Below are positions 34,726-43,503 of a stretch of 64,000 nt of DNA, one piece after another (position 1 is the stretch's first letter; each line of letters begins with the position of its first letter). Made by a program: the position numbers and the translations under genes. Origin of the DNA: Marinoscillum sp. MHG1-6 (lineage in GTDB: Bacteria > Bacteroidota > Bacteroidia > Cytophagales > Cyclobacteriaceae); assembly GCF_024714475.1 (NCBI RefSeq), contig NZ_JAMZMI010000005.1:62001-126000 (forward strand). Direction: 5' to 3'. The notes beneath the pieces are model-generated. The model saw nothing but the letters and a program-made list of their open reading frames with translations. It searched no databases and was not told the origin of the DNA.

Positions 34726-36156
34726 ATGGAATTCAAAAAACTTACCACCAAGGAAAAGGCGCTGTCGCTCAACCTGGACGATAAGGTCTATGGTACGATC
34801 GCCGAAATCGGTGGCGGACAGGAAGTGGCAGATTGGTTTTTCAAGGCCGGAGCGGCTTCTGGTACCATCGCCAAAACGATGTCTGCCTATGACATGACAT
34901 TTAGTGATGCTATCTACGGCAAAAGTGCGCGATACGTTTGCGAGGAGAAGCTCATGAAAATGCTCAACCGGGAGTATTCCCTACTGTCGCAGCGCTTGAC
35001 CAATCGTGCAAAACGATCTCATTTTTTCGCTTTTTCCAATACTGTTGAGACCATCAACTTTCGTAGAACCAACGAAGGACATGGCTGGATAGGCTGTCGA
35101 TTCCAAAAGCACCCAAATTCTGAACCTAACGACTGTATCATACACGTGGCGCTCAAGGATAATGATCCGTTATGGCAGCAGCAGGTACTCGGGATGGTGG
35201 GTGTCAACCTCATCCACGCATGCTTTACTTATGCTGAACCTGAGGATATTATCAATGCTCTGACCGATAATATTCACCCAAGCCGGATCGAAATTGATAT
35301 GTTCCGGATCGAGGGACCGGATTTCCATCATGTAGATAACCGCCTGATGGCATTGAAACTGGTGAAGAACGGACTCACTCACGCCACGATGTTCGACAGA
35401 AATGGTGTGGTTTTGCAGCCTTCAGAGCGATTATACAAAAAGAATATCCTGGTATTAAGAGGTCGTTTTCGTCCGGTTACTCACGTGAACGTGGACATGA
35501 TGCTGGCAGGTATGCGGGCCTTCCGAAAGGAACCGGACGTGGAAATTGACAATATCGTTCCTCTGGTGGAGCTGACACTCAATGACCTTACGCTAGGGGG
35601 TGAAGTAGATGAAACAGACTTTCTCGACCGAGTAGATCTCCTGTGCTCCCTGGGACAAAATGTAATGATCTCGAATTATCAGGAGCATTATAAAATCGCC
35701 TCCTACCTTTCGAAATTTACCCGACAGAAAAAAATCGGCATTGTCCTGGGACTCAATAACCTTGTTCGCATTTTTGATGAGAAGTATTACAACAATCTCA
35801 ACGGAGGTATCCTGGAGTCGTTTGGAAGGCTATTTGGAAGCAATGTGAAGCTCTATGTATACCCAACTCAGCCCGAAGGAACCGATAAACTATTGTACAT
35901 TGAGGATTTTGAGCCTGAGGATCACCTTAAGCATCTGTATGCATACCTGAAAGACAATGACAAAATTGGTAATGTCAGTGGAGCAAAAGCGGAAAACCTG
36001 CACATCATCTCTGACAATGTGCTCAAAATGATTGAGGACGGAGGAGAGGGCTGGGAGAAATTCGTTCCCAACCGTGTTGCCGATGCCATCAAAGCGAATC
36101 ACCTGTTTAATTACCCATATGACGTGCCATTGGATGAGGATGAAGACCTTCACTAA
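34726..36156 (+). CDS. Conserved protein of unknown function, 476 aa
   Basis: No signal peptide or TM segment; predicted to be cytosolic. It opens with LTTKEKALSLNLDDKVYGT and AEIGGGQEVADWFFKAGAAS, and includes IAKTMSAYDMTFSDAIYGK. I recall the same block in proteins of many Bacteroidetes and other bacteria that carry inconsistent database names. I see no catalytic motif I can defend; FRRTNEGHGWIGCRFQ and GIVLGLNNLVRIFD look conserved in character. The C-terminus is acidic (PLDEDEDLH). It is followed after 81 bp by a Na+-symporter gene with its own promoter. Function unknown. Confidence 0.7.
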   Translation: MEFKKLTTKEKALSLNLDDKVYGTIAEIGGGQEVADWFFKAGAASGTIAKTMSAYDMTFSDAIYGKSARYVCEEKLMKMLNREYSLLSQRLTNRAKRSHFFAFSNTVETINFRRTNEGHGWIGCRFQKHPNSEPNDCIIHVALKDNDPLWQQQVLGMVGVNLIHACFTYAEPEDIINALTDNIHPSRIEIDMFRIEGPDFHHVDNRLMALKLVKNGLTHATMFDRNGVVLQPSERLYKKNILVLRGRFRPVTHVNVDMMLAGMRAFRKEPDVEIDNIVPLVELTLNDLTLGGEVDETDFLDRVDLLCSLGQNVMISNYQEHYKIASYLSKFTRQKKIGIVLGLNNLVRIFDEKYYNNLNGGILESFGRLFGSNVKLYVYPTQPEGTDKLLYIEDFEPEDHLKHLYAYLKDNDKIGNVSGAKAENLHIISDNVLKMIEDGGEGWEKFVPNRVADAIKANHLFNYPYDVPLDEDEDLH

Positions 36157-36189
36157 GGACAGCTTCTACCATCTTATCAAATAGGCGGG

Positions 36190-36218
36190 TTTGCGATCAC
36201 TGTGTTTTGCTATATTTG
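36190..36218 (+). promoter_or_regulatory. Bacteroidetes-type promoter (TTTG-N17-TATATTTG) of the SNF transporter gene
   Basis: TTTG at 36190-36193 (-33 element) and TATATTTG at 36211-36218 (-7 element, perfect TAnnTTTG) are separated by 17 nt. The ATG is 20 nt downstream. Confidence 0.65.
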
Positions 36219-36237
36219 GCGCTGACATTAACAATCT

Positions 36238-37626
36238 ATGGCTACAAGAGGATCATTTTCTAATCGACTGGGTTTTGTTTTAGCAGCGGCGGGATCAGCT
36301 GTTGGGTTGGGTAACATCTGGAAATTTCCATTTGAAGTTGCCCTCGGAGGTGGAGCAGCCTTCGTGTTGATGTATCTCTTGTTTTGCTTTTTGCTTTGCT
36401 TCCCGGTAATGGTGACTGAAGTCACCATCGGACGAAAAACTCAAAAAAACCCGGTAGGCGCTTTTACAGCCCTGGGATTCAAAAACTGGAGGTTTATTGG
36501 GGTTCTCGGATTGGTAGCCGGAGTAGTCATCCTGTCTTTTTATAATGTCATCGCCGGATGGGCGTTTGGTTACTTCGTTGAAATGGCCAGCGGGAATTTC
36601 GCAGTAAGTCAGAACTTTGGCGCCTTTACCAGCGATTGGGTGAAAGTTGGCCTTTATGCCATCGTATTCATGTTTTTCACTGCCTTTTTTGTTTCAAAAG
36701 GTGTTTCCGGCGGTATTGAAAGGTTGGCCAAAATATTAATGCCTTCCCTGATCGTAATGATTTTGATCCTGGTAGGCTACTCCTTTACGCTACCTAATGC
36801 TATGGAAGGCGTGAAATTCTACCTTATTCCTGATGTCTCAGCTATTAACATTGGCACCATCGGCGGCGCTTTGAGACAGGCCTTCTTCTCTCTTTCACTC
36901 GGAATGGGCGCCTTAATTACCTATGGAAGTTACCTCTCAAAAAATGATAATATCGTTTCATCCTCTGCCTTCATCACATTAGCTGATGTAGGGATAGCAT
37001 TTATTGCCGGTTTGATGATATTTCCGCTTGTAGCATACAATAACGGAGGAGATATGAGCATGGTACAATCCGATCAGGCAGGTCCAGGACTTATATTCAT
37101 TACTCTTCCCGGGGTCTTTGAGACATTGGGACCTGGTTTAGGGGCCTTTATCGGTGCATTCTTCTTCCTGCTGTTATCTTTTGCAGCGCTCACCTCCACG
37201 GTATCACTACTAGAAGTACCGGTTTCTTATGCTGTAGACGAACTGAGGATGAGAAGAAAACCTGCGGTGATTGTCGTTGCGATAATCATCTTCGTTGTGG
37301 GTATACCATCTTTGCTGGCTAATGGGGCCTCTGATTTCTTCGGAACCGCATTCAAACTTCCGAGATCAAGTGATTTCCTTTCACTGGTTGCCGGACTAGC
37401 AGACATCATGCTACTGTTTGGAGGATTTCTGATTGTCTCTTTTGCGGCCTTTATTTGGAAAAAACACAACCTGCATGAAGAAATTGCCAGTGGATATGAA
37501 GGTTATGAAAACACATTTGTGAAAAAAGGGATCAGTTTCCTCATCACCTTCCTATGCCCATTTATTTTGGCTATCCTTTTTGTGCTGGTTCTCTTGGATA
37601 ACTTCTTTGGTATCGCCCTGATATGA
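36238..37626 (+). CDS. Sodium:neurotransmitter symporter family (SNF/NSS) transporter, 462 aa
   Basis: TM1 carries the family signature RLGFVLAAAGSAVGLGNIWK followed by FPF, with its unwound Na+/substrate site. About 11-12 TM segments follow, including SLSLGMGALITYGSY in TM6. Bacterial members are Na+-coupled amino-acid importers; the substrate is unknown here. Its stop codon abuts the stop of the converging gene at 37627 (TGA|TCA). Confidence 0.93.
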   Translation: MATRGSFSNRLGFVLAAAGSAVGLGNIWKFPFEVALGGGAAFVLMYLLFCFLLCFPVMVTEVTIGRKTQKNPVGAFTALGFKNWRFIGVLGLVAGVVILSFYNVIAGWAFGYFVEMASGNFAVSQNFGAFTSDWVKVGLYAIVFMFFTAFFVSKGVSGGIERLAKILMPSLIVMILILVGYSFTLPNAMEGVKFYLIPDVSAINIGTIGGALRQAFFSLSLGMGALITYGSYLSKNDNIVSSSAFITLADVGIAFIAGLMIFPLVAYNNGGDMSMVQSDQAGPGLIFITLPGVFETLGPGLGAFIGAFFFLLLSFAALTSTVSLLEVPVSYAVDELRMRRKPAVIVVAIIIFVVGIPSLLANGASDFFGTAFKLPRSSDFLSLVAGLADIMLLFGGFLIVSFAAFIWKKHNLHEEIASGYEGYENTFVKKGISFLITFLCPFILAILFVLVLLDNFFGIALI

Positions 37627-38424
37627 TCAACGAGGGCTCTCTTTGACAAACATTCCCGGATCATCGCCATCAAAATAGATAACATAATCACCATCTGGTA
37701 AGACGCTCACGTCAACGAAATCTGAGGTGCCATCCAGCACCTTTGTGCTACCGGCATCATAGATCTCATAAAAAGCTGAACGCGAAAAATGGATTTCCTT
37801 ACCCGTTTTCTTGGGTTCAAACGTGACTGGATCTGGATAAAAATGCATATCTATCTCCTGTGAATAAAGGTATTCACCATTCGGGAAGACATATTTAATT
37901 CTAAACTTATTTGATCCCTGTTCGAGACTTGGAATGTGCTTGTAGTTGCCTCCGGCATAATGTCCTTCTGCCACAACCTCTTGCTGAGCTTGCCAAAGGC
38001 CAGTTTCGATCTTCTCAACTACATATACCCCACCTTTCTTTTCTCCAACCGTCTCCCAGGTGATCAGGGTATCCGTGGCAGTAACCTTTTTAAATGAAAA
38101 AAGACTATGATAAAAGATGGCATCCGGGTTAATTACGATTGGTTCGCAGCTGTCACTGTGAATTATTTTGAGCGTTACGGGAGCATAAAGATCAATACCT
38201 GCAAAATCTACTTTAATGGCGCTTACCCTTGCAGGAAATCTGATTGGTCTATTATTGACTTCAATGCCCTCTACACAAAAGGTTCTTGACACCGGATCGT
38301 AGGCATTTTTTATAAAAAGCGGTCTCCCTTTGTACACCCCCACGAGATGAGTATCTGACACCGCTATTTCACCATGATCCAGTGATCCAAGGAAAAAAAT
38401 GTATAAGGCGAAAAACAACGACAC
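37627..38424 (-). CDS. Exported protein of unknown function, 265 aa
   Basis: The start is probably the GTG at 38424 (MSLFFALYIFFLGSLDHG), giving a short signal peptide. The mature part is beta-rich with two Cys (FCVEGIEV, DSCEPIV). It has a fibronectin-type-III-like stretch (TDTLITWETVGEKKGGVYVV, NKFRIKYVFPNGEYLYSQEI) and ends in a strand-turn-strand tail (LPDGDYVIYFDGD). No named family recognised. It converges with the SNF gene and is divergent from the small gene at 38635, with a dyad between them. Confidence 0.65.
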   Translation of the reverse strand: MSLFFALYIFFLGSLDHGEIAVSDTHLVGVYKGRPLFIKNAYDPVSRTFCVEGIEVNNRPIRFPARVSAIKVDFAGIDLYAPVTLKIIHSDSCEPIVINPDAIFYHSLFSFKKVTATDTLITWETVGEKKGGVYVVEKIETGLWQAQQEVVAEGHYAGGNYKHIPSLEQGSNKFRIKYVFPNGEYLYSQEIDMHFYPDPVTFEPKKTGKEIHFSRSAFYEIYDAGSTKVLDGTSDFVDVSVLPDGDYVIYFDGDDPGMFVKESPR

Positions 38425-38511
38425 TCAACTCTACCGTTTGGTTTATTCAAGATAAAGAAAAACTGAATTCTCGCAAAAGCTAATCGTCAATTGAGAACCT
38501 CTATGAACAAT

Positions 38512-38541
38512 AATATTAACACTTTAATTCACGTTAATATT
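38512..38541. promoter_or_regulatory. Perfect 9-12-9 inverted repeat in a divergent intergenic region
   Basis: AATATTAAC (38512-38520) and GTTAATATT (38533-38541) lie between the divergent starts at 38424 and 38635. It could be an operator shared by both genes; the AT-rich content makes chance more likely than for a GC-mixed dyad. Confidence 0.4.
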
Positions 38542-38634
38542 CTACGATGAAGATATGGAATTGACAATATTTCAATACCAGGTTACTTTGGCCTCATTTT
38601 TGGTATAAATCAAATATCGCCAATACGAGAAATT

Positions 38635-38847
38635 ATGAATGGAACATTAATTTGGTACAACCCGGATTTAGGCATCTATGAAAAAGGCTCATTGAAACAA
38701 TATGACAGGGCCTTACTCTCGAGCACAAACAAAGACCGTTTCGACATCCTCTATGAATTCTCAGAGCCCTCAATGAAACTTACCGATAAGGTACTTAATT
38801 CATTAAATGCAGCACGCAGCATGTTCTTGGATACTTCAGCTGCTTGA
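38635..38847 (+). CDS. Small conserved-looking protein, 70 aa
   Basis: No signal or TM segment. The sequence is soluble and ordered in character (GTLIWYNPDLGIYEKGSLKQ, DRFDILYEFSEPSMKLTDKV), with a C-terminal helix LNSLNAARSMF. It starts with ATG and ends 17 bp before the next gene's ATG. I do not recognise a family name, but codon use and clean spacing suggest a real gene. Confidence 0.6.
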   Translation: MNGTLIWYNPDLGIYEKGSLKQYDRALLSSTNKDRFDILYEFSEPSMKLTDKVLNSLNAARSMFLDTSAA

Positions 38848-38864
38848 TAGTATCTTAGCCACGT

Positions 38865-39410
38865 ATGAATAAGTGGCTTACCATTTCACTTCTTTTAATC
38901 GGCTGTGCTTCTCAAAAAGTAGTCTCCTTTGTAAATGAAGGGGTACCTTTCGCCAATTATCACACCTTCGCTGTGGTAAATTACAAATTAGGCAACACCC
39001 CTCCTTCCGAGCAATCTGCAAGTATTTATGAGGCTATTGAAGAAAAGATTGTAGCGGAAATGAACTTCCGAAAATACTTACAGGAAAACAAGCAACCTGA
39101 TATTCTTGCTCGTTACGAGATCATTTCAAACCAAAAAACCGATGTAAGCATATCTAATCCATATCCATATGGATATATCATGCCCATTATTACCTCCAGG
39201 AGCTTTTTGGAATCCACGCTTCTGATAGAACTCAATGATTTTAAAACAAAGAAATTGATCTGGCAGGCCAGTATTGATCTCAACCAATATGGGCGAGACC
39301 AGAATATTCAAAAGGTCATCGATCAGTCGGTATCCAAACTTTTTGAAAACTACCTTTACACCGCAGGTAGTGCATCTCCCAATCCAAGCTTAACAAATAC
39401 GAATGACTGA
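38865..39410 (+). CDS. DUF4136-type lipoprotein, 181 aa
   Basis: The lipobox is in MNKWLTISLLLIGCASQ (Cys14). The rest follows the DUF4136 pattern: an early FANYHTFAVVNY strand, then YEAIEEKIVAEMNFRKY, DILARYEII, and ELNDFKTKKLIWQASIDL near the end. The family is envelope-located with unknown function. A TATCTTAG box (38851-38858) precedes the ATG by 6 nt, so the mRNA may have almost no leader. It overlaps the next gene by 8 nt (ATGACTGA), so it is translated with the antiporter. Confidence 0.8.
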   Translation: MNKWLTISLLLIGCASQKVVSFVNEGVPFANYHTFAVVNYKLGNTPPSEQSASIYEAIEEKIVAEMNFRKYLQENKQPDILARYEIISNQKTDVSISNPYPYGYIMPIITSRSFLESTLLIELNDFKTKKLIWQASIDLNQYGRDQNIQKVIDQSVSKLFENYLYTAGSASPNPSLTNTND

Positions 39411-40824
39411 ATTCGGAATACTCTCCATCTTTCCACCCATTATAGCCATCATTCTTGCCATCCAAACCAAACAGGTAATTCCGGCCATTCTTACCGGGTT
39501 GTTTTTGGGTTATTTAATCATTTTCGGATGGAACCCGATATCCGGAGCACTGGGAACCATTGATGGGTTAGTAGACGTCTTTAAAAGTGCCGGAAATACA
39601 CGTACAATCCTGTTTACGCTACTCATAGGGGCACTAATCCAGTTAATTAAAACTTCAAACGGAGTTCATGGTTTTGTAAATTTATTACAAAATAAAATTG
39701 AAAGATCTTCAAGACCCAAGCCGAAATTACAATTGTATTCAGCACTCACCGGCTTTCTTATATTTATTGAGTCGAACATCTCGATTTTGACGGTAGGGAC
39801 ATTGTTTGGCCCGCTGTTTAAAAAATTTGGGATATCAAAAGTGAGACTGGCTTATATCGCAGATAGTAGTAGTGCCCCTTCCTGTATTCTGTTTCCGGCT
39901 AATGCCTGGGGAGCTTACATCATAGGTCTGCTGGCGCTTTACGACCACCTTCCTCCATTTAAGACTTTGATCTATTCCATCCCTTTTAACTTCTACCCGA
40001 TCCTGACTTTATTGATGGTTGCTTTCGTCTCGTCAACCAATAAGACCATTGGACCAATGAAAAAATTTGAAGTTATAGCCAGCTATGAGACAACAGAAGC
40101 AAAATCACAAATACCCGTAACAACCGGCAAAGCGTCTAATATGCTTATCCCCTTACTGATCATGATCTTTTCTATGCCCCTATTTATGATCTACACAGGG
40201 TATTCACCAGATGTAACCGGTTCAACCATAGAACGCCTCTGGGCCTACATTGGAGAAGCATCTGGATCATCTTCTGTTCTCTATGCTGTTTCTCTTGCTG
40301 TAATTGTAGCTGGTATCATGTATGCTTTCCAAAAACTATTAAACCTAAAGGGGTTTATCGAAGAGAGTTTTAAAGGCATGAATGAAATGCTTTCCATGGC
40401 CATCCTGATGGTACTGGCTTTTGCCCTGGGTAACCTGTGTAAGGAACTGGAAACTGGTCAATACGTAGCAGAAGTTACCCAGGCCTGGCTTACACCTCAA
40501 TTAGCTCCTGCCGTAATCTTTGCGACAAGTTGCTTCATCGCTTTCTCCACCGGTACCTCATGGGGCACATTCGCCATTATGATTTCGATAGGAATTCCAT
40601 TGGCGCAAAACCTCGACCTCAACATCTATCTTGCCCTGGCGGCTGTTCTTGGCGGTGGTGTATTCGGAGATCACTGCTCACCTATCTCTGACACTACCCT
40701 GATCGCCTCAATGGCAACAGAAACAGATCATATTGATCACGTAAAAACGCAGTTACCCTATGCCCTGATCACAGGAGGGGCTTCCTTCGTGTTATACCTG
40801 ATATTCGGGTTTTTACTCGCCTAG
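39403..40824 (+). CDS. NhaC-family Na+/H+ antiporter-like transporter, 473 aa
   Basis: About 11-12 TM helices. Family marks are PPIIAIILAIQTKQVIPAIL, the S-P-N-A-W-G segment (FPANAWGAYIIG), STGTSWGTFAIMISIGIP and GGGVFGDHCSPISDTTLIAS. NhaC-type carriers exchange Na+ for H+, and some members carry small organic acids or amino acids. Its start lies inside the DUF4136 gene and its end overlaps lysA tail to tail by 12 bp. Confidence 0.88.
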   Translation: MTEFGILSIFPPIIAIILAIQTKQVIPAILTGLFLGYLIIFGWNPISGALGTIDGLVDVFKSAGNTRTILFTLLIGALIQLIKTSNGVHGFVNLLQNKIERSSRPKPKLQLYSALTGFLIFIESNISILTVGTLFGPLFKKFGISKVRLAYIADSSSAPSCILFPANAWGAYIIGLLALYDHLPPFKTLIYSIPFNFYPILTLLMVAFVSSTNKTIGPMKKFEVIASYETTEAKSQIPVTTGKASNMLIPLLIMIFSMPLFMIYTGYSPDVTGSTIERLWAYIGEASGSSSVLYAVSLAVIVAGIMYAFQKLLNLKGFIEESFKGMNEMLSMAILMVLAFALGNLCKELETGQYVAEVTQAWLTPQLAPAVIFATSCFIAFSTGTSWGTFAIMISIGIPLAQNLDLNIYLALAAVLGGGVFGDHCSPISDTTLIASMATETDHIDHVKTQLPYALITGGASFVLYLIFGFLLA

Positions 40825-41964
40825 ATCAGTAGAGTAGTAAGCCTTGGCAAACTGACGACCATTGTAATTATTCCGCATGGTTTCGCCATAAGCCCCGGTC
40901 GATCTTATGACGATCAGGTCGCCTCTGCTGGTTTTAGGAAGAGAGACCTTTCTACCGAACCAGTCGGAAGATTCACAGATCGGACCTACTACGTCGTAAA
41001 TGTCTTCTGATTGCTCACTACTAATATTGATAAGTTTATGCTTTGCCTGATATAGTGCAGGTCGCATGAGCTCGGTCATACCCGCGTCAACAATCACAAA
41101 CTTAGTATGTCCACCCTCCTTTACATAAAGCACTTTTGTAATCAGGGAACCACACTGACCAACGACAGATCTGCCCAACTCAAAATGCACCTGTTGTCCC
41201 GGAAGCACTTTCAAATGATCATTAAACACTTTGAAGTAGGATTGAAAATCCGGAATGCTATTTTTATCAGGACATTCGTAATCAATTCCAAAACCACCTC
41301 CAACATTCAGGTGTGGAAGACTAAACCCTCTGGAAAGCAACTCCTCCTGAAGGAAATTGACACGTTCAGTTAAATTCTTGAATCGGTCAATATCAGTGAT
41401 TTGAGAACCGATATGATAATGTAGTCCAATGAAATCCACGTTAGCACACCCTTTGATGGTGTCCAATGATTCCAACAATTCATCGGTTGAAATCCCGAAT
41501 TTATTCTCTTTTGACCCTGTAGTAATGTAATGATGTGTACCTGCTTCGATCTCCGGGTTGATCCTCATAGACACATGAGCTGTTTTAGCCAGTTTTGCAG
41601 CTATCTCATCAATTACCAGAAGCTCAGGGATTGACTCCACATTGAAGGCAAAAATACCTGCTTCAAGAGCGTATTCGATCTCCTTATCCGTTTTCCCTAC
41701 TCCGGCAAGAACAATATCTTCTGGAGAAAAGCCATTTTCTAAGGCCAACTTCACCTCATTTCCACTCACACAGTCCACACCCATGCCTGCCTCCTTAATC
41801 AACTTAAGTATCGGCTCATTCACATTAGCCTTAATGGCATAGTGGACATGATAGCCATAAGCATTGGCCGCTTTTATGGCTTGCAATGTCTCCTCAAGCA
41901 GAGACATGTCATAATAATAGAATGGTGTCTCCAGTTTGGAGAATTGAGGAATCAGATTTTTCAC
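40813..41964 (-). CDS. lysA: Diaminopimelate decarboxylase
   Basis: Last step of lysine synthesis, meso-DAP to lysine, PLP-dependent fold III. The Schiff-base lysine is Lys45 in HYAIKANVN. GGGFGIDYE binds PLP phosphate, HLNVGGGFG is adjacent, and GPICESSDWFG carries the catalytic Cys of the dimer partner. Length 383 aa. The start is GTG (41964); the protein begins as is usual for the family (TPFYYYD). It lies 6 bp after a TPR lipoprotein gene on the same strand and about 0.7 kb from dapD, another lysine/DAP gene. Confidence 0.95.
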   Translation of the reverse strand: MKNLIPQFSKLETPFYYYDMSLLEETLQAIKAANAYGYHVHYAIKANVNEPILKLIKEAGMGVDCVSGNEVKLALENGFSPEDIVLAGVGKTDKEIEYALEAGIFAFNVESIPELLVIDEIAAKLAKTAHVSMRINPEIEAGTHHYITTGSKENKFGISTDELLESLDTIKGCANVDFIGLHYHIGSQITDIDRFKNLTERVNFLQEELLSRGFSLPHLNVGGGFGIDYECPDKNSIPDFQSYFKVFNDHLKVLPGQQVHFELGRSVVGQCGSLITKVLYVKEGGHTKFVIVDAGMTELMRPALYQAKHKLINISSEQSEDIYDVVGPICESSDWFGRKVSLPKTSRGDLIVIRSTGAYGETMRNNYNGRQFAKAYYSTDLGE

Positions 41965-41970
41965 CGGATA

Positions 41971-42573
41971 TTAATTGCAGTATTTGTTTTTGATTGCTTC
42001 AGCCTCTTTAACATTGAGTGCCTGGGCCTTACGAATGTCTTCACATGCAGAAGCCTTCTTACCCTGATGCAGCTTTAATGCTCCTCTGTAAAGGTATGCT
42101 TCACCAAAATCAGAGTTGATCTTTAACGCAAGGGAATACGACTCCATCGCTCCGTCTACATAGCCTAGCTGATGCTTCGCTCTGGCTGCAAGGAAATGTG
42201 CCTGAGAGTTATTCTCATTAATATCAACGGCCTGCTCTGCCCATAAAACAGCTTTATTGTACAGAGATTTACTATAAAAGAGTTTAGCAAGACTCAATCT
42301 TGCATTGACATTCTTTTCATCCATCTGGATCACCGCCATGAAATCCTTCTCAGCAAGATCCGACATTTTTAACTCCTGATAAGCCCTTCCTCGGTTGTAC
42401 AGCGTTTTTACGTCAGCCGCATTGGACTCCAAATACTGGCTATAGGCTTCAATTGCCGCCTTGTAGTTTCCTTTGGCAAAAAGGTCATCCCCCTTGTTAG
42501 TATCACCTCCACCACACGCTACACCTGCTACCATAACCCCTACTAGCAGTAAAATTTGAATAGATTTTAACAT
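41971..42573 (-). CDS. TPR-repeat lipoprotein, 200 aa
   Basis: The lipobox is VAGVAC (Cys20), then Gly/Asp-rich sequence and four tetratricopeptide repeats (GNYKAAIEAYSQYLESNA, VKTLYNRGRAYQELKMSD, NARLSLAKLFYSKSLYNKA, GEAYLYRGALKLHQGKKA). It ends with a Cys-containing helix (ACEDIRKAQ...NKYCN). TPRs mediate protein contacts, so it is probably an envelope assembly or scaffold protein. It is co-oriented with lysA (6-bp gap). A TATATTTG -7 box lies at 42605-42612. Confidence 0.88.
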   Translation of the reverse strand: MLKSIQILLLVGVMVAGVACGGGDTNKGDDLFAKGNYKAAIEAYSQYLESNAADVKTLYNRGRAYQELKMSDLAEKDFMAVIQMDEKNVNARLSLAKLFYSKSLYNKAVLWAEQAVDINENNSQAHFLAARAKHQLGYVDGAMESYSLALKINSDFGEAYLYRGALKLHQGKKASACEDIRKAQALNVKEAEAIKNKYCN

Positions 42574-42604
42574 AGTTAATTGACCTTCTTATAAAATAAG
42601 GATG

Positions 42605-42612
42605 CAAATATA
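42605..42612 (-). promoter_or_regulatory. -7 promoter box (TATATTTG) of the TPR-lipoprotein/lysA transcript
   Basis: Read on the minus strand, a perfect TAnnTTTG box, 31 nt upstream of the ATG at 42573. Confidence 0.5.
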
Positions 42613-42659
42613 AATGCCAGAGCACTCTAAGGGGGTGCATCGCTCCGGATTTAACATTA

Positions 42660-43472
42660 TTAAACAGAAACGTTGTTCTCTCTTAATGCATCATTAAGAG
42701 ATGTCTTTTTATCGGTACTGGCCTTTCTTTGGCCAATAATTAACGCACATGGCACCTGATACTCCCCTGCAGGAAATTTTTTAGGGATCGTCCCCGGAAT
42801 AACCACAGAACGCTCAGGGACATAACCTTTGTACTCTACAGGTTCCGGTCCGGTTACATCGATGATTTTAGAACTTGCGGTCAATACCACATTCGCACCA
42901 AGTACCGCTTCCTTACCTACTCGTACACCTTCAACCACCACACAACGCGATCCAACAAAAACATTATCCTCAATAATCACTGGTGCAGCCTGAATGGGCT
43001 CTAAAACACCACCAATACCCACTCCACCACTCAGGTGAACATTTTTCCCAATCTGCGCACAGCTACCCACAGTAGCCCAGGTATCCACCATGGTCCCTTC
43101 ATCCACATAGGCACCAATATTTACATACGAAGGCATTAATACTGTACCTTTTGAAATGTATGCGCCATATCTCGCGATAGCATGAGGCACAACCCTTACA
43201 CCTAATTGATCATAATTAGACTTCAACTTCATCTTGTCATGAAACTGAAAAGGACCTACCTCTATAAGTTGCATTTTCATCAATGGGAAATAGAGAATAA
43301 CGGCTTTTTTCATCCATTCATTCACAACCCATCCATCTTCAGTTGGAGATGCAATACGTCTTTTACCTATATCCAGATCATCAATCAAGGTCTTGATTGC
43401 CACGGAAACTTCCTTTTCGTTAATGAGGGATCTATCTTCCCAGGCAGACTCAATAAGTTTTTGTAAATCCAT
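42660..43472 (-). CDS. dapD: 2,3,4,5-tetrahydropyridine-2,6-dicarboxylate N-succinyltransferase
   Basis: It transfers succinyl from succinyl-CoA to tetrahydrodipicolinate in the DAP/lysine pathway. After an N-terminal helical domain the left-handed beta-helix hexapeptide region is clear: IARYGAYISKGTVLMPSYVN, TMVDTWATVGSCAQIGKNVH, GGVGIGGVLEPIQAAPVIIE. At 270 aa it has the normal length. It implies the succinylase branch of lysine synthesis, consistent with lysA nearby. It is divergent from the glycosyltransferase gene at 43504. Confidence 0.95.
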   Translation of the reverse strand: MDLQKLIESAWEDRSLINEKEVSVAIKTLIDDLDIGKRRIASPTEDGWVVNEWMKKAVILYFPLMKMQLIEVGPFQFHDKMKLKSNYDQLGVRVVPHAIARYGAYISKGTVLMPSYVNIGAYVDEGTMVDTWATVGSCAQIGKNVHLSGGVGIGGVLEPIQAAPVIIEDNVFVGSRCVVVEGVRVGKEAVLGANVVLTASSKIIDVTGPEPVEYKGYVPERSVVIPGTIPKKFPAGEYQVPCALIIGQRKASTDKKTSLNDALRENNVSV

Positions 43473-43503
43473 ATAGGTTTGTGTTTTCTGTCTATTTAAT
43501 AGA

